NCBI GenBank assembly: GCA_019802505.1
Contig: JAFMOC010000092.1
Location: 864,001 to 928,000, forward strand
Length of the DNA stretch: 64,000 bases
Source of the DNA: Corydoras sp. C115
Lineage: Eukaryota > Chordata > Actinopteri > Siluriformes > Callichthyidae
Direction: 5' to 3'
Part shown: positions 53,202 through 63,396 of the stretch, in pieces
How the letters are laid out: the number at the start of each line of letters is the position of its first letter
Position numbering within the stretch: position 1 is the first letter of the stretch
The notes under the pieces: model-generated
Told to the model about the DNA's origin: nothing
Seen by the model: only the letters and a program-made list of their open reading frames with translations
The model's database searches: none
Made by a program: the position numbers and the translations under genes

Positions 53202-56200
53202 CTGACAAATCGTAGAAAAGGCAGAAAAGGTCTGTGAAACCTACATACTTATTTTAAGTACCTACATTATTATTAATTAAAAGTCGTGCAATTGCCACAA
53301 AATCAAACAAACAAATTAGACTTCAATGTTGTGGCAAAAGTAAAAAAATTAATGCTAGAGGCTCTTCTAGAATTCACTGAAAAAAATGTAGACAGCAAAC
53401 TTGAAAACCCTACCCTCTGGGTCCTTCAGGAATAGCTTGGCTTCTACGACAAGCTTGCAGTACGGTGGTTCCAGGCTCCAGAAAAAACTCCTGGAACGGA
53501 GCTTCTCTAAACAGTTCTTTTAGTTCAGCATCATCCATCTGCTCCAGAGCCTCGATGCTGCTGTGGTACAGGGCATTGCTGCACCTGAGAGCACGCATGA
53601 TTTCACTTGTATTGTTATTTTGTCGCATGATTTATAAATATTCCAAATAGACATCACAATTTTTAAGGGACTTGCTCACCGTTTTGCACTTTCCAGTCCC
53701 TCTTTGCCATGCACCAGTTTGGTGACTTCAGCAGCCAGGCGTTTATGCGCTGTTCTCTTGCCTGGATCCTGCCTCTGCTGCTCCATTACTTTCTCCACTT
53801 CAGCCAGGGGTAGAAAGGTGAACAGCTTCAGGAATCTACATTTGGAAGTACAGATTTCAAACTATAAATCTTTAACAGATTTATATCGGAACACTCCAAA
53901 AATAATATATCAATATTATAACAAGCCCTCACTCTACCTCTCCATCATGCTGTCAGGTAGCCTGAGAAAGTACTGGTAGAACTCAAAAGGCGACGTTTTA
54001 TCTCGGTTCAGCCACACAGCGTTTCCGGCCGTCTTTCCCAGTTTATCTCCCATTGAGGTGGTCAACAGTGGGACTGTCAGCCCATAAACCTCCTCTCCAG
54101 TCTTTCTGTAATGTAAATAAACACCTTTTACTTTTCACAATTCTTTTTTTTCCCCTCCAGGGTGTGCTGATCAAGGTCGGGTCGATGGTCTGACTGCTCG
54201 GTGGGGTCTTTATGGCATCATCATTAAAGACAATGCTAATGACTCTTAAGAGTATAAATAATGTCATGCTCCTACTTGTGAATGAACTCATGGCCAGACA
54301 TCAGGTTCCCGAGTTGATCCGTCCCACCCAGCTGGATCCTGCAGCCGTGCACCTGTCATTAAGATGTTTCCATTAATATAATAAACAATGTGTTCTGTTA
54401 TCCTTTCTTTGAGTAAAAATGTGCCTTTATGTGCATCGGTTTCAAATGTGTGTGTATTTACTTTCACTTTACATTTGGTCATTTATTGGACAGTTTTATC
54501 CAAAGCGACTTACAAGATGAGCACAGGGTTCATCACAACATCCCTGGAGCAATGAGGGTTAAGGGTCTCGCTCAAGGACCCACACTGGTAACTTCAGTGG
54601 ACCTGGGATTTGAACCCCCAACCTTCAGATTGATAACCCAACACCCTGACCACTGAGCTAACACTCCCACACAATTTTTTCACAAATGTTTGAGGACGTT
54701 CAAGATTTATTACATCATTCAGCAGACCCTTTAATCCAATGACTGACATGTCATCTAAACACCGCGTTTGGGGTCAGCCATCAAACACCACCCCTGTATT
54801 ACTGAGGGTTATTTTTAATGGTGAGAGGATCCGGGGATTGAACCCACAAACTTAGGATTCATGTTTAATATTGTTTAGTGTTGTTTTTGGGACACCTTGA
54901 GGTCAGAGTCAGAATAGTTTAGTATTATTTTTATTTTTTGGGTTTGGGGTTGCAGATTTATTGTTCCTCTATTATACTAATGAGCTGATATCCCACCCAC
55001 TTGATTACCCCACCCTCCTGATACACCACCCACCTGATATCCCACCCTCCTGATATTTCACCCTCCTGATACCCCACCCACCTGGTACCCCACCCTCCTG
55101 ATATCCCACCCACATGATAACCCACCCTCCTGATACACCACCCATTGGATACCCCACCCTCCTGATACACCACCCACATGATACACCACCCACCTGATAC
55201 ACCACCCACCTGATACCTTACCCTCCTGATACCCCACCCACCTGATATCCCATCCTCCTGATATCCCACCCACCTGATTACCCCACCCTCCTGATACACC
55301 ACCCATTGGATACCCCACCCTCCTGATACATCACCCACCTGATATCCCACCCACCTGATATCCCACCCTCCTGATATCCCACCCACATGATAACCCACCC
55401 TCCTGATACACCACCCACGACACCCCACCCTCCTGATACACCACCCATTGGATACACCACCCTCCTGATACCCCACCCATTGGATACCCCACCCTCCTGA
55501 TACACCACCCATTGGATACCCCACCCACCTGGTACCCCACCCACATGATACACCACCCTCCTGATACCTTACCCTCCTGATACCCCACCCATTGGATACA
55601 CCACCCTCCTGATACCCCACCCACCTGATATCCCATCCTCCTGATACACCACCCATTGGATACACCACCCACCTGATACCCTGTATACCCCACCCACCTG
55701 ATGCAGGTAATAGAAGTCGAAGGCCTGGAAGAGCTGATAGGAGAACTCACTGAAGCTCATGCCCTCCTCGCTCTTTAATCGGGACTGCACGCTGTGTCTG
55801 CTGAGCAGCGTCCCCATGCGGAAGAAGCGGCCGGCGTCGGCCAGAAACTCGACCGCGTTGCAGTCGCGGTACCAGCTGCAGTTGTTGAGGACGCGCACGG
55901 AGCCCAGCGCCTGCGGCCGCGAGCAGAAGTGCATTTCGTGGTTGATGAAGATCCGGTGCAGACTCTCCATCACCGCCCGGCTGTTGCGCGTCACGGCGTC
56001 GGCCTGCAGGCTCTGCCGCTCGTGGCTTTTGCCGCTCGGGTCGCCGATGCGCGCCGTGGCGCCGCCGATCAGCGCGATGGCGTGGTGCCCGGCGCCGCGG
56101 AAGTGCAGCAGGGCGACGAGCGGCAGCAGGTGCCCGGCGTGCAGGCTGTCCGCAGTCGGGTCGAAGCCGCAGTACACCGTCTGCGGGGACGCCTGCAGGA

Positions 56201-56387
56201 GCTCCGGCAGCCGCGCCTCCGCCGCGCTCTCGGGGAACGAGTCCTTTAAAAGACCCCGTTTGTGCAGCGAAGAGAGGAAGCCGGCCCTGCGCGCCCGCGA
56301 CGCGTGAAACGAGGCTCTGAGCAGCGGAATCACCGCCGCTTTCCCTCGCCATCCTCCACACAGGTGACGGCCAAAGGACGCCGCCAT
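53042..56387 (-). CDS. yars2: Mitochondrial tyrosyl-tRNA synthetase YARS2 (complete, six exons)
   Basis: The coding sequence is complement(join(53042-53201, 53414-53584, 53680-53835, 53938-54105, 54276-54352, 55698-56387)), 473 residues against 477 in human. The enzyme charges mitochondrial tRNA-Tyr with tyrosine in the matrix. An Arg/Ala-rich N-terminus fits a targeting peptide. The class I catalytic fold shows the substrate segment YCGFDPTADSLHAGHL with the HIGH-like LHAGHL, then GGATARIGDPSGK, QLGGTDQLGNLMSGHEF, and the KMSKS-loop equivalent KLGKTAGNAVWLNRDKT. The anticodon-binding helices (KRLAAEVTKLVHG) and a C-terminal S4-like RNA-binding domain (GVWINHQRATNPEQVL to IIKWLSM) follow. I chose the ATG at 56387 because it has A at -3 and G at +4. 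An in-frame ATG at 56432 would add 15 residues but has C at -3. All splice sites are GT-AG and the frame is continuous. Intron 1 carries a large minisatellite. Confidence 0.97.
53414..53584 (-). CDS. yars2: yars2 exon 5
   Basis: The acceptor is GTGCTCTCAG and the donor is GTAGGG. It encodes CSNALYHSSIEALEQMDDAE, LKELFREAPFQEFFLEPGTT and SQAIPEGPR. It links the anticodon helices to the S4-like domain. Confidence 0.95.
53680..53835 (-). CDS. yars2: yars2 exon 4
   Basis: The acceptor is AAATGTAG and the donor is GTGAGC. It encodes FLKLFTFLPLAEVEKVMEQQ and RLAAEVTKLVHGKEGLESAK, part of the anticodon-binding domain. It ends with a split Arg codon. Confidence 0.95.
53938..54105 (-). CDS. yars2: yars2 exon 3
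   Basis: The acceptor is CATTACAG and the donor is GTAGAG. It encodes KTGEEVYGLTVPLLTTSMGD, KLGKTAGNAVWL and FEFYQYFLRLPDSMMER. It contains the KMSKS-type signature, here KLGKT. Confidence 0.95.
54276..54352 (-). CDS. yars2: yars2 exon 2
   Basis: The acceptor is AATGACAG and the donor is GTAGGA. It encodes VHGCRIQLGGTDQLGNLMSG and HEFIH, the tyrosine/tRNA-binding core. It ends two bases into a Lys codon. Confidence 0.95.
54480..54671 (-). mobile_element. yars2: Second SINE type (TTTATCCAAAGCGACTTACA) in yars2 intron 1
   Basis: The conserved TTTTATCCAAAGCGACTTAC segment, GGGTTAAGGGTCTCGCTCAA and GGATTTGAACCCCCAACC, ending CACTGAGCTAACACTCCC, are landmarks of a widespread fish SINE with a tRNA-like head on the minus strand. 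Well preserved. Confidence 0.85.
54985..55697. repeat. 16-bp minisatellite, about 44 copies, in yars2 intron 1
   Basis: The plus-strand unit is about CTGATACCCCACCCTC, alternating with versions ending CCCAC, so a 32-bp higher-order unit is visible. A few units have one extra base. On the transcribed (minus) strand it reads GGTGGGGTATCAGGAG or ...CAGGTG, a G-rich array. Because 16 is not a multiple of three, all three minus frames stay open and encode Gly/Val/Trp/Tyr-rich 16-residue repeats, which I take as a by-product. The array abuts the exon 1 donor exactly. Confidence 0.97.
55698..56387 (-). CDS. yars2: yars2 exon 1
   Basis: This exon holds the start codon, targeting peptide and most of the Rossmann fold, ending DFYYLHQ in phase 0. 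The donor is CAG|GTGGGT, and the minisatellite of intron 1 begins directly after it. The exon is much richer in G+C and CpG than the rest of the gene, consistent with an island at the promoter. Confidence 0.95.
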
Positions 56388-56732
56388 TGTGGTTGTGACG
56401 TAGACTCTGCGCCGTAAACACGATGCTGCCATCTGGTGGACAACTCCTGCGTTAACACGTTACGTTACAAGTGAGTGAACATCAAAGTCAAAGTCGGCTT
56501 TAGTGTCAATTCCTTCACATGTTCTATACATACAAAGTAATCGAAATTACGTTCCTCGCTGTCCCACGGTTACAAGACATTTATGTCATTTAGACATGAA
56601 ACAAGAAAGTGAAATGCAGTGTGATGTGTGATGGAATTCAACAGTAAAAAAAGTTTAAATACTCTGATTATGTAGTGACAATGAAAGGCAATGTAAATGC
56701 GATTTAAATAGTAACAGTAATGATGATAATAA

Positions 56733-57071
56733 ATCATTCATTCATTATCTCCCGCTTTATCCTCTATTAGGGTCGTGGTGGGGTTCCCCATGCCCATCCA
56801 GGGGAGAACGTCTCAGGCGCTGGGCAGATAGACCCAGGACAGGGCCCCAATCCATCGCTGGACACACACTCACTCACACACACACTCTATATGGGGCAAT
56901 TTGGAGAATTCAATTAACTTGATCCATGTTTTTGGACTGTGGGAGGAAACCGGAGAACCTGGAGGAAACCCACGCAGACACGGGAAGAACATGGAAACTC
57001 CACCCAGATGGGGATTCGAACCAGGAATCCCTAGAGCTGAGAGGCGAACGTGCTAAACCACTAAGCCACCG
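56733..57071 (-). mobile_element. tRNA-derived SINE, same family, inserted in an older repeat
   Basis: The RNA-polymerase-III B-box-like GGTTCGAATCC is intact (minus strand, about 57012-57022). The duplication TGATGATAATAA lies at 56721-56732 and 57072-57083. The head is a few bases short (GGCGGCA missing). An AAT microsatellite has grown from the right-hand duplication. Confidence 0.9.
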
Positions 57072-57180
57072 TGATGATAATAATAATAATAATAATAATG
57101 CTAATAATAATAGCAATAAAAATAATAAGTAGTATTAATAATAATGCTAATAATAAATAATAATAAATATAAATATATAT
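57072..57180. repeat. AAT microsatellite grown at a SINE target-site duplication
   Basis: The right duplication TGATGATAATAA runs into imperfect AAT units with GCTAAT variants. The left duplication has not expanded. Confidence 0.85.
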
Positions 57181-60100
57181 TATATATAAGTAATAAATAA
57201 TAATTTATGCTTTGTAACAGTAGTAGTAAAAATATAGACCTGAGTTTTTGTTATACAGTGAGTTTTTTTTCACAGTCACAGTAGCAGAAGAATGTTAAAA
57301 TCTTTCATTTTTATTTTTATTTTTTGTGCAAAAGGCATAATGGTGCAAAAAAAAAGGGTCATGTGTGCAATGGATTTATTTCCTTAGTAGTCCGGCTGAA
57401 ACAGAGTGCAGGGAATTCAGCATCCTTACCACCTGGTGGATAAAGCTATTTTTGAGTCTCGTGGTGTTGGAACGAAGACTTCTGTATCTTCTTCCAGAGA
57501 AAAATATCTTTTAAGTTAAAGTTTAAGTGATTTTTTGTGAAGTGCTACTTTTCTGAGAGATGTTTCGGGAGTAAGAAGTATAAAATTAGCCATGAAAAAG
57601 CGACTTAGTTAGTGGAAGTTATCCTGAATATTTAGTTTTTTTTTTTTTTAACGTGGTTAAACAAGGTTGACTTAACTATGCACATCTTTATTGAATTGGT
57701 GGAATCCACACATAATTTCTCAGACTGATGAGCATCAAAAATTCGAGCTCCTTAGAAATTTCCTCTATTTATTCTATAAGCCATGTCTATTAGAATTAAT
57801 TTTTTAGAATTAATTAAAAAAATTTTTTTAAAAATACAACAGTAGGCTCATTCTTCTTATCATTATTTTATTGATTAAATCACCGATTATTTCACTCTAA
57901 AATTAACAGGTCTATGACGATGAACAATTAATACAAGAAAATGCTCAAGCAAAGCATATTGTCCCAATTGTCCTATTCCCCTATGTGTGTTTTTTTTTTT
58001 TTTTTAAAGATAATGAGTCTACACAATATCATCAATTGTATAAGTGTCTGAATCCTTACAGTAGTTTTAAAAAAGCTCAGTGATTTCAAGATTTTTTAAA
58101 AAAAAAATAAGTGCATCCTTGATAATTCCTCAATCCAATTTTATGTATAAATTATGCATTAAGCATTTTATTATATCAATAATTAAAATAAGTCTTTTGT
58201 CATTAGATAAAATGGTCATAGTTCGAACCAGTCGGTTGCATACTTACTTATTTATCTGATTTTTCAGTCAGAAATGAATAACTGCCGAACTTTACATCAG
58301 CATTATTAGTAGGCGAGGAGGCATCTATATATGAAAGGGTGCAAATGATTCTAAACAATATGGTGCTGATAAATGTGTTTACAAAATTATGGTCATGTAT
58401 TATATTATGATTTATTTGGATTATTATTTCATTGTCGCATTTTGCAAACGTGGCACTGTGCAGACATCAGAGTTTAGTACATTGAAATAAAAAAATAATC
58501 CTTTTAATTGCCATTTTTTTAATTGGGCATATTTGCACTTCTCAAAATAAATGTTGCAATGCCTGTAAGCGCAAGATTTCAAATCTGTATTGCAGTATGT
58601 AAGACGTATCAATAGCTCATGATTTGATCGACAGTGTTCATTCTCGTTCATTTAATTAAAGAAGAAGCTTTATTAGCAAAACTTAAATTGTAGAAGCAGT
58701 CAAAGCTTTTCTCACAGTCCCAAAATGTTCCATGATCTGAAAAAATTCCACAAATCACAGTCTTTTTGAAATACTCATAAATCATCAAAACCCCTGCTAA
58801 TCTGTCCTGCAGAGACAGTACACATGTCGAATGCTTCTTCACATGGCTATAGCATCTCTTTATGAGATTCTTGAGGTTTTTTTTATTAGAGAGACATGTA
58901 GATTTTATAGGATTAATATAGAGGAAAAGATTTAATGACAAAAATCAAAAGCCATCAGAAAACCTTTTAACATTAATGTTAGTTCTGTCTGAATAATTAT
59001 TGAGCCCTACAAAAGTTATAAACAATATAACAGCAGCACCAGGACATAAATGGAGTTAAGATTCCAAAAAGTAAAAACCAGAACAAGGGCAGGAAATAAA
59101 ACGCAAAATGTACTGCGCTACTTTAGAGAACATTACAAATGAAAGGTATAAACAGAAAATTGCAATATATGGATCTGGTCCTTATGTTATGAAGACCAAT
59201 GGTTCATTTTCTGAAACGCTTATACTAATTAGTGTCACTACGGGGTGCTAGAGAATATCCAACACTTATGGCGAGAGAACTATTGGACAATAACAAAGCC
59301 CACACAGAATGAATCCTGTCTGATTTACACAGAAATCGAACCCAGGACCGACATGCCGTGTGGTGTGTAGTAAATATGAAAATGCAGTTCTTTATTTATA
59401 GACTTCATTTTCCACATTTACAGGTTTTCTTGCTGTTGATGAACTACATAACGTAATGAAATTGGCAATGTGGCGACTCAATGTTATCAGAATAGTATAC
59501 TAAACCAGTTTCTGAACGCTTCAGTGTAATTCTACTAACGATGATCACAAAACCAGCCACAAGAAGTCATTACATGGAAATCACAATTGCATGAAAGGTT
59601 GAACTAGAAATAATTATACTCTTTTATATAAAAAAAAATATTATCCTGACAAATTTGTCACTGCACATACAAAGCATTATCGGACTTTCACCAGCTTAAA
59701 ATCTGCAGGCCATTTCCTTTAAAACAAATTATTCTGGTCTTCAATGAAAGCAGCCAACTGGTAATACTGTTTTTCCTATACAAAATATGAGTTCGTGCCT
59801 ATTTGTTATAGTTTAAACCACAGACACAATGATGTGACATCTGCAAACATTTTGATTTTATTATAAACCTGAATTTTGTTACATAAGATCTAAAACTAAA
59901 GCTATATTTCCTCAACAAGGATGTTTTATTAACACTCTGAGAGCCTAAACATGCCCTTTAAAGAACTACAGCCAGACAAACCAGAGGCATGGCTTTACCA
60001 AAATAAATAAAAAAAACATTAACTTGCTTCAGAAACAAGCAATGCCCTTTATAAAACAGCAGCATTTAAGAGTTTCTAGTGCTAATTGATTCAATGAAGG

Positions 60101-61257
60101 ATACAGAATTTGCAAAACCGGTGAAATTGTGCTGTCTAAGACCATAATGTTTAAAGGATTTTGGATAAAATTTGTGGAAACTAATGATTGTATATAGTGG
60201 AGGAATTGTTATGACGAGCAGGAGGGGCACCTGATATGCAGCTAAAGCAATTCACTCTTAATTTGTTAGTCATCAAAGAAATGATGCATAATCCCAGCAG
60301 TTTATAAAGTTGTTCCTTTGGAAAAACAAAATGCAGTGTCATTTATCCTTATTTTTTTATTTTCCCTTTTTTTTCCCCCAATAAAAACTTTACGAAAGTT
60401 TAGCTTACAAAATGGAGTGCTATAAACTTTTGTGCCTCTAAAGCCGATCAGGATTTGATTCGATGTCAGACACAAAAATTTACATGTATGTTTTAAAATA
60501 ATACAAGATGCCATGCCAGGCTCATATGTAAGTATTGTCCTCCCTTTCAGATGTACAAATCTCTCCACATCATTTAAATAGCTTGGCTTAAAAACCCTCT
60601 ACAAATACTGAAATATATAAAAAATATAAGGGGTCGTTAGACTGTAGTGAGAGGATGCGCATTATAAAATGTGAGAATTGATTATATTATTATTATTACA
60701 CCTGTTGCATTTCTCTGGGGTCCATGTTGAAGTCACTTGGGTGTTAGTGGTAAAAATATGGGTACATTCAAGTAGATTTAATACAGATCATTCAACAGCT
60801 GCTAAACTGAGACATGTTACAGCTGTTCTTTCTGTATTTAGTGAACATGGGCATTGCACACAGTAAAAGAAACCTTTTTCTCTGTTTAAATTCCATAATA
60901 TTTAAACAGTTACATATCGAGGCTCATGTTAGCTCAAAGTTGACCCGAGTTCATAGGTCAGCATAAATTCTGGAAGGCATTATTATACCGGGGGTCTTAC
61001 AAGTGGACCAAAATAACAGTGCTGAACACCCCACATGGTTAAGTATTCAAAGTATTAGCATTGCTGCTGTACAGCTGGCTGAGAATTTCTGCACAGACAC
61101 CACAGTTTCGTATGCACAGCACTTCATGGGCTGTTCTTCAAATAGAAATACAGTATTATCTGTCAGGGACGGACTCCGTGAGAACAATCGAGTAAGCTTC
61201 CGATTAGAAAATAGTCAAATGCCCCCGAGTTCTCTTGTTTTTGCAGGATTGGGCAAC

Positions 61258-61502
61258 TCAGTACATGTCCCTGTATATCTCCTGAAGTAGAGGGTGCAAA
61301 GACGTGTCCTCTGTCTTTTTTATCTCCTGTACTAAATGCGCATGCTCGGTCACCAGCTGTCGCAGGTCTGCAAGTTTCTGCAGCAGTTTGGGGAAGAGAA
61401 AGACATTGTCTGGGTGGTTGTTATGAAGGTGGAGCTGCAGAACATGGACAATGCTCTCCTGCATGCGCTCGATGTGAGGAACGTTCATCAGGCCAGGGCG
61501 AT
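61258..61502 (-). CDS. ppara: ppara terminal exon with stop codon
   Basis: The acceptor is TATCTTTTAG. It completes an Asp codon and encodes RPGLMNVPHIERMQESIVHV, FLFPKLLQKLADLRQLVTEH and LLQEIYRDMY, ending in TGA. It holds the co-activator-binding AF-2 helix and the dimerisation helix. Confidence 0.95.
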
Positions 61503-63396
61503 CTAAAAGATAAAAAGATAGTGTGAGCAGATAATTAGTGACATTTTCGTCTGTGTACATTTTTTCCCACACAGTGGATTCTCTAAACCCTTACCTGTTG
61601 ATCATTAGTTTCTCAGACTGTAAAGAATATGTATAATAAATACCACAAAAGTAAAAATGTTTTAAGGTAATGTCATCTACCTCCACAGCAGATGATAGCC
61701 GCCACAAACAGAGCCAGATCACTGTCATCCAGTTCTAGTGCATTAAACTTCATGGCAAACTGGAACTTGGGCTCCATCATGTCACTGAACGGCCGTCTGA
61801 GACTTTTAAGGAACTCTCGAGTTATAAATCCGCTCCCGTAGGCAACCAGCAAGCCATCTTTATTCATACAGGAGGCAAGCATGGCAAACAATGCTTCATA
61901 CACGCCATACTTCAGCAGTGTTACCTAAAAGGAAAACAGGAATAAGTTTACATTTGTGAAAACAACATAAAAAAAGTATTAAAATGAATACTCTAAGACT
62001 TAAAACTAAATAGTAAATGTTAATAGCCCAATCCAAGCACGGGGTCATTTACTTACTTATAAAAAGCCCATCTAGAAGCCAATAACATATTTTTACATTT
62101 CAGTTTAGTAACAGTCGATAAAGTATTAAATGTGCAATCAAATAATAATTTTGGGTTTTTATTTAAAAATGAAACGACTAAGAAATAGGGAAATAATATT
62201 CTATTCCTATTGAAGTCAACAATGTCATAACTACACATTAATATAATATATATTTCCCTTCTTAGTGTTTATTTACATCAATAACATGATTGAATATCTA
62301 GTCCAAAAATAAAAGAAGAAATGATATAACACAGAGACTGCATTTTTCTTGGAATTCCCCAAACCAACCAACTCAAATGAGCATGAATGAGTAGGTTCCT
62401 CAGTTTCAGCTGAGTCACAAAAACAGAGTCTAAGATTAAATGCTTGTCGGCGAGTTAACACCGAATCCTGATAGTTCTGATGTTAGAAATTATAATAAAT
62501 CACATTTCCAAAACGGAGAACCCTAGTATACAAATAGTACACATGTTGATCATGAGTATTTTGTCATATCTGTACCTACCTGGTCATTAAGGTCCAGGTT
62601 GCTAAAACCTGGCACAGATTTAGCAAACTCCGTGAGTTCTGTGACTGTTTCCACAGATGTACACTGACAGCAGTGGAAGATGCGCACTTCTGCATCTTTT
62701 TCTAGCAGGCCCCCTGCAGTGCCAACCATCTTGGCCACCAGAGTCTGCTCAGCTAGCTGCAGGGTCTCCATGTCATGGATTACAAAGGGCTGAAACACAA
62801 GTCAAACCATACAGGACATGAACAAAATTTGCTAGATTGTTATGGAGGTATGCTGTCAAATACCCAAGTCTACCATAACTTTAAGAATCAATTTATTGGT
62901 AAAAGTATTGACTCATTAAGTCCTTAAGCCTTATAGTGATTTGAGCAACAGATACTTCATCCTTTTTGATGTGATTTTAAAAATGCTGGACTTGGACAAT
63001 CAGAGGAGTTTATAAATAATTAGAACAAAATATTCCCCAAAGTCAGTAAGAAATTTAATAATTTGATTAGATTTGTAGTATAATCTCAGATGCAAGAGTT
63101 AGTTTTGTTTTCACCAAAAAATGACAAATGTAATATGTACCCCCGCCCCCCCCCCACACACACACAGCACACAGAAGACAAGCTGTATACTCTTACTGGT
63201 GTATTAGTCTTGCCCGTCAGAATAGTCCTTGCTTTGGATTTGTTCATACTAAAGTTCTTCAGATAAGCATCATAGATTTGTCTGGCAAGGGTTTTTTGGT
63301 CAGCTAACCGAGGATCCTCGACCTCTCTTTCCCCTGTTAGTATCTCTGCTTTAAGCTTCAGCTTCTCAGACTGAGGCATGCGTCCAAAGCGGATCG
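61258..63396 (-). CDS. ppara: Peroxisome proliferator-activated receptor alpha, hinge and ligand-binding exons (partial)
   Basis: The coding sequence seen is complement(join(61258-61502, 61681-61924, 62580-62789, 63197-63396)), 298 residues to the stop. The N-terminal and zinc-finger exons lie beyond 64000. The receptor is a nuclear, fatty-acid-activated transcription factor that works with RXR on genes of lipid oxidation. The hinge IRFGRMPQSEKLKLKAEIL is followed by the ligand-binding domain: PFVIHDMETLQLAEQTLVAK, AEVRIFHCCQCTSVETVTEL, LDLNDQVTLLKYGVYEALFA, FITREFLKSL, ALELDDSDLALFVAAIICC, VTEHAHLVQ. The activation helix HPLLQEIYRDMY is at the end. Residues equivalent to the human PPARA head-group contacts Ser280, Tyr314, His440 and Tyr464 are all present, so the ligand site looks intact. 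Alpha identity rests on the PFVIHDMETL and KTEDTSLHPLLQEIYRDMY type sequence. Which fish duplicate (pparaa or pparab) is not decided. Confidence 0.95.
61681..61924 (-). CDS. ppara: ppara ligand-binding exon, second half
   Basis: The acceptor is CCTTTTAG and the donor is GTAGAT. It encodes VTLLKYGVYEALFAMLASCM to VAAIICCG. Its codons plus those of the previous exon add up to 454 nt, close to the single human exon of about 451 nt. Confidence 0.94.
61925..62579 (-). other. ppara: ppara intron splitting the ligand-binding domain
   Basis: This 655-bp AT-rich intron has donor GTAGGT and acceptor CCTTTTAG, between the LDLNDQ and VTLLKYG codons in phase 0. No other feature was seen inside it. Confidence 0.9.
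62580..62789 (-). CDS. ppara: ppara ligand-binding exon, first half
   Basis: The acceptor is GTGTTTCAG and the donor is GTAGGT. It has 70 whole codons, PFVIHDMETL to NLDLNDQ. It contains the CCQCTSVETVTEL helix 3 segment that includes the head-group serine. It ends in phase 0 where, as I recall, the mammalian exon continues. Confidence 0.94.
63197..63396 (-). CDS. ppara: ppara hinge exon
   Basis: The acceptor is TCTCACAG and the donor is GTAAGA. It completes an Ala codon and encodes IRFGRMPQSEKLKLKAEILT, IYDAYLKNFSMNKSKARTIL and TGKTNTP. At 200 nt it is one codon shorter than the human exon as recalled. It covers the hinge and helix 1 of the ligand-binding domain. Confidence 0.94.

Larger units (their letters stand above)
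56486..57510 (+). repeat. Older dispersed repeat split by a SINE insertion
   Basis: The left part (AAAGTCGGCTTTAGTGTCAA, ACAAAGTAATCGAAATTACG) and right part (CAGAGTGCAGGGAATTCAGC, CCACCTGGTGGATAAAGC) look like two ends of one fish repeat, now separated by the SINE at 56733-57071 and microsatellites. The reading as one element is inference. Confidence 0.45.
56433..61257. other. Intergenic region between yars2 and ppara, including probable ppara 3' UTR
   Basis: The two genes are both on the minus strand, so this holds the yars2 upstream region and the ppara 3' UTR and downstream region. The first kilobase is a nested repeat: an older element split by a SINE. The remainder is AT-rich with homopolymer runs. 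I see no further gene. The poly(A) site of ppara was not identified. Confidence 0.6.

Noticed and set aside
54958..55668. A 236-residue open frame of Gly/Val/Trp repeats on the minus strand
   Set aside because: It is the translation of the 16-bp minisatellite; all three frames are open because 16 is not a multiple of three, and the region is yars2 intron 1.
54985..55697. CRISPR-like array
   Set aside because: The units are contiguous 16-bp tandem copies with no unique spacers, in a vertebrate intron.
57005..57071. tRNA gene
   Set aside because: The B-box-like GGTTCGAATCC belongs to the head of a SINE that has target duplications; no cloverleaf with an acceptor stem is formed.
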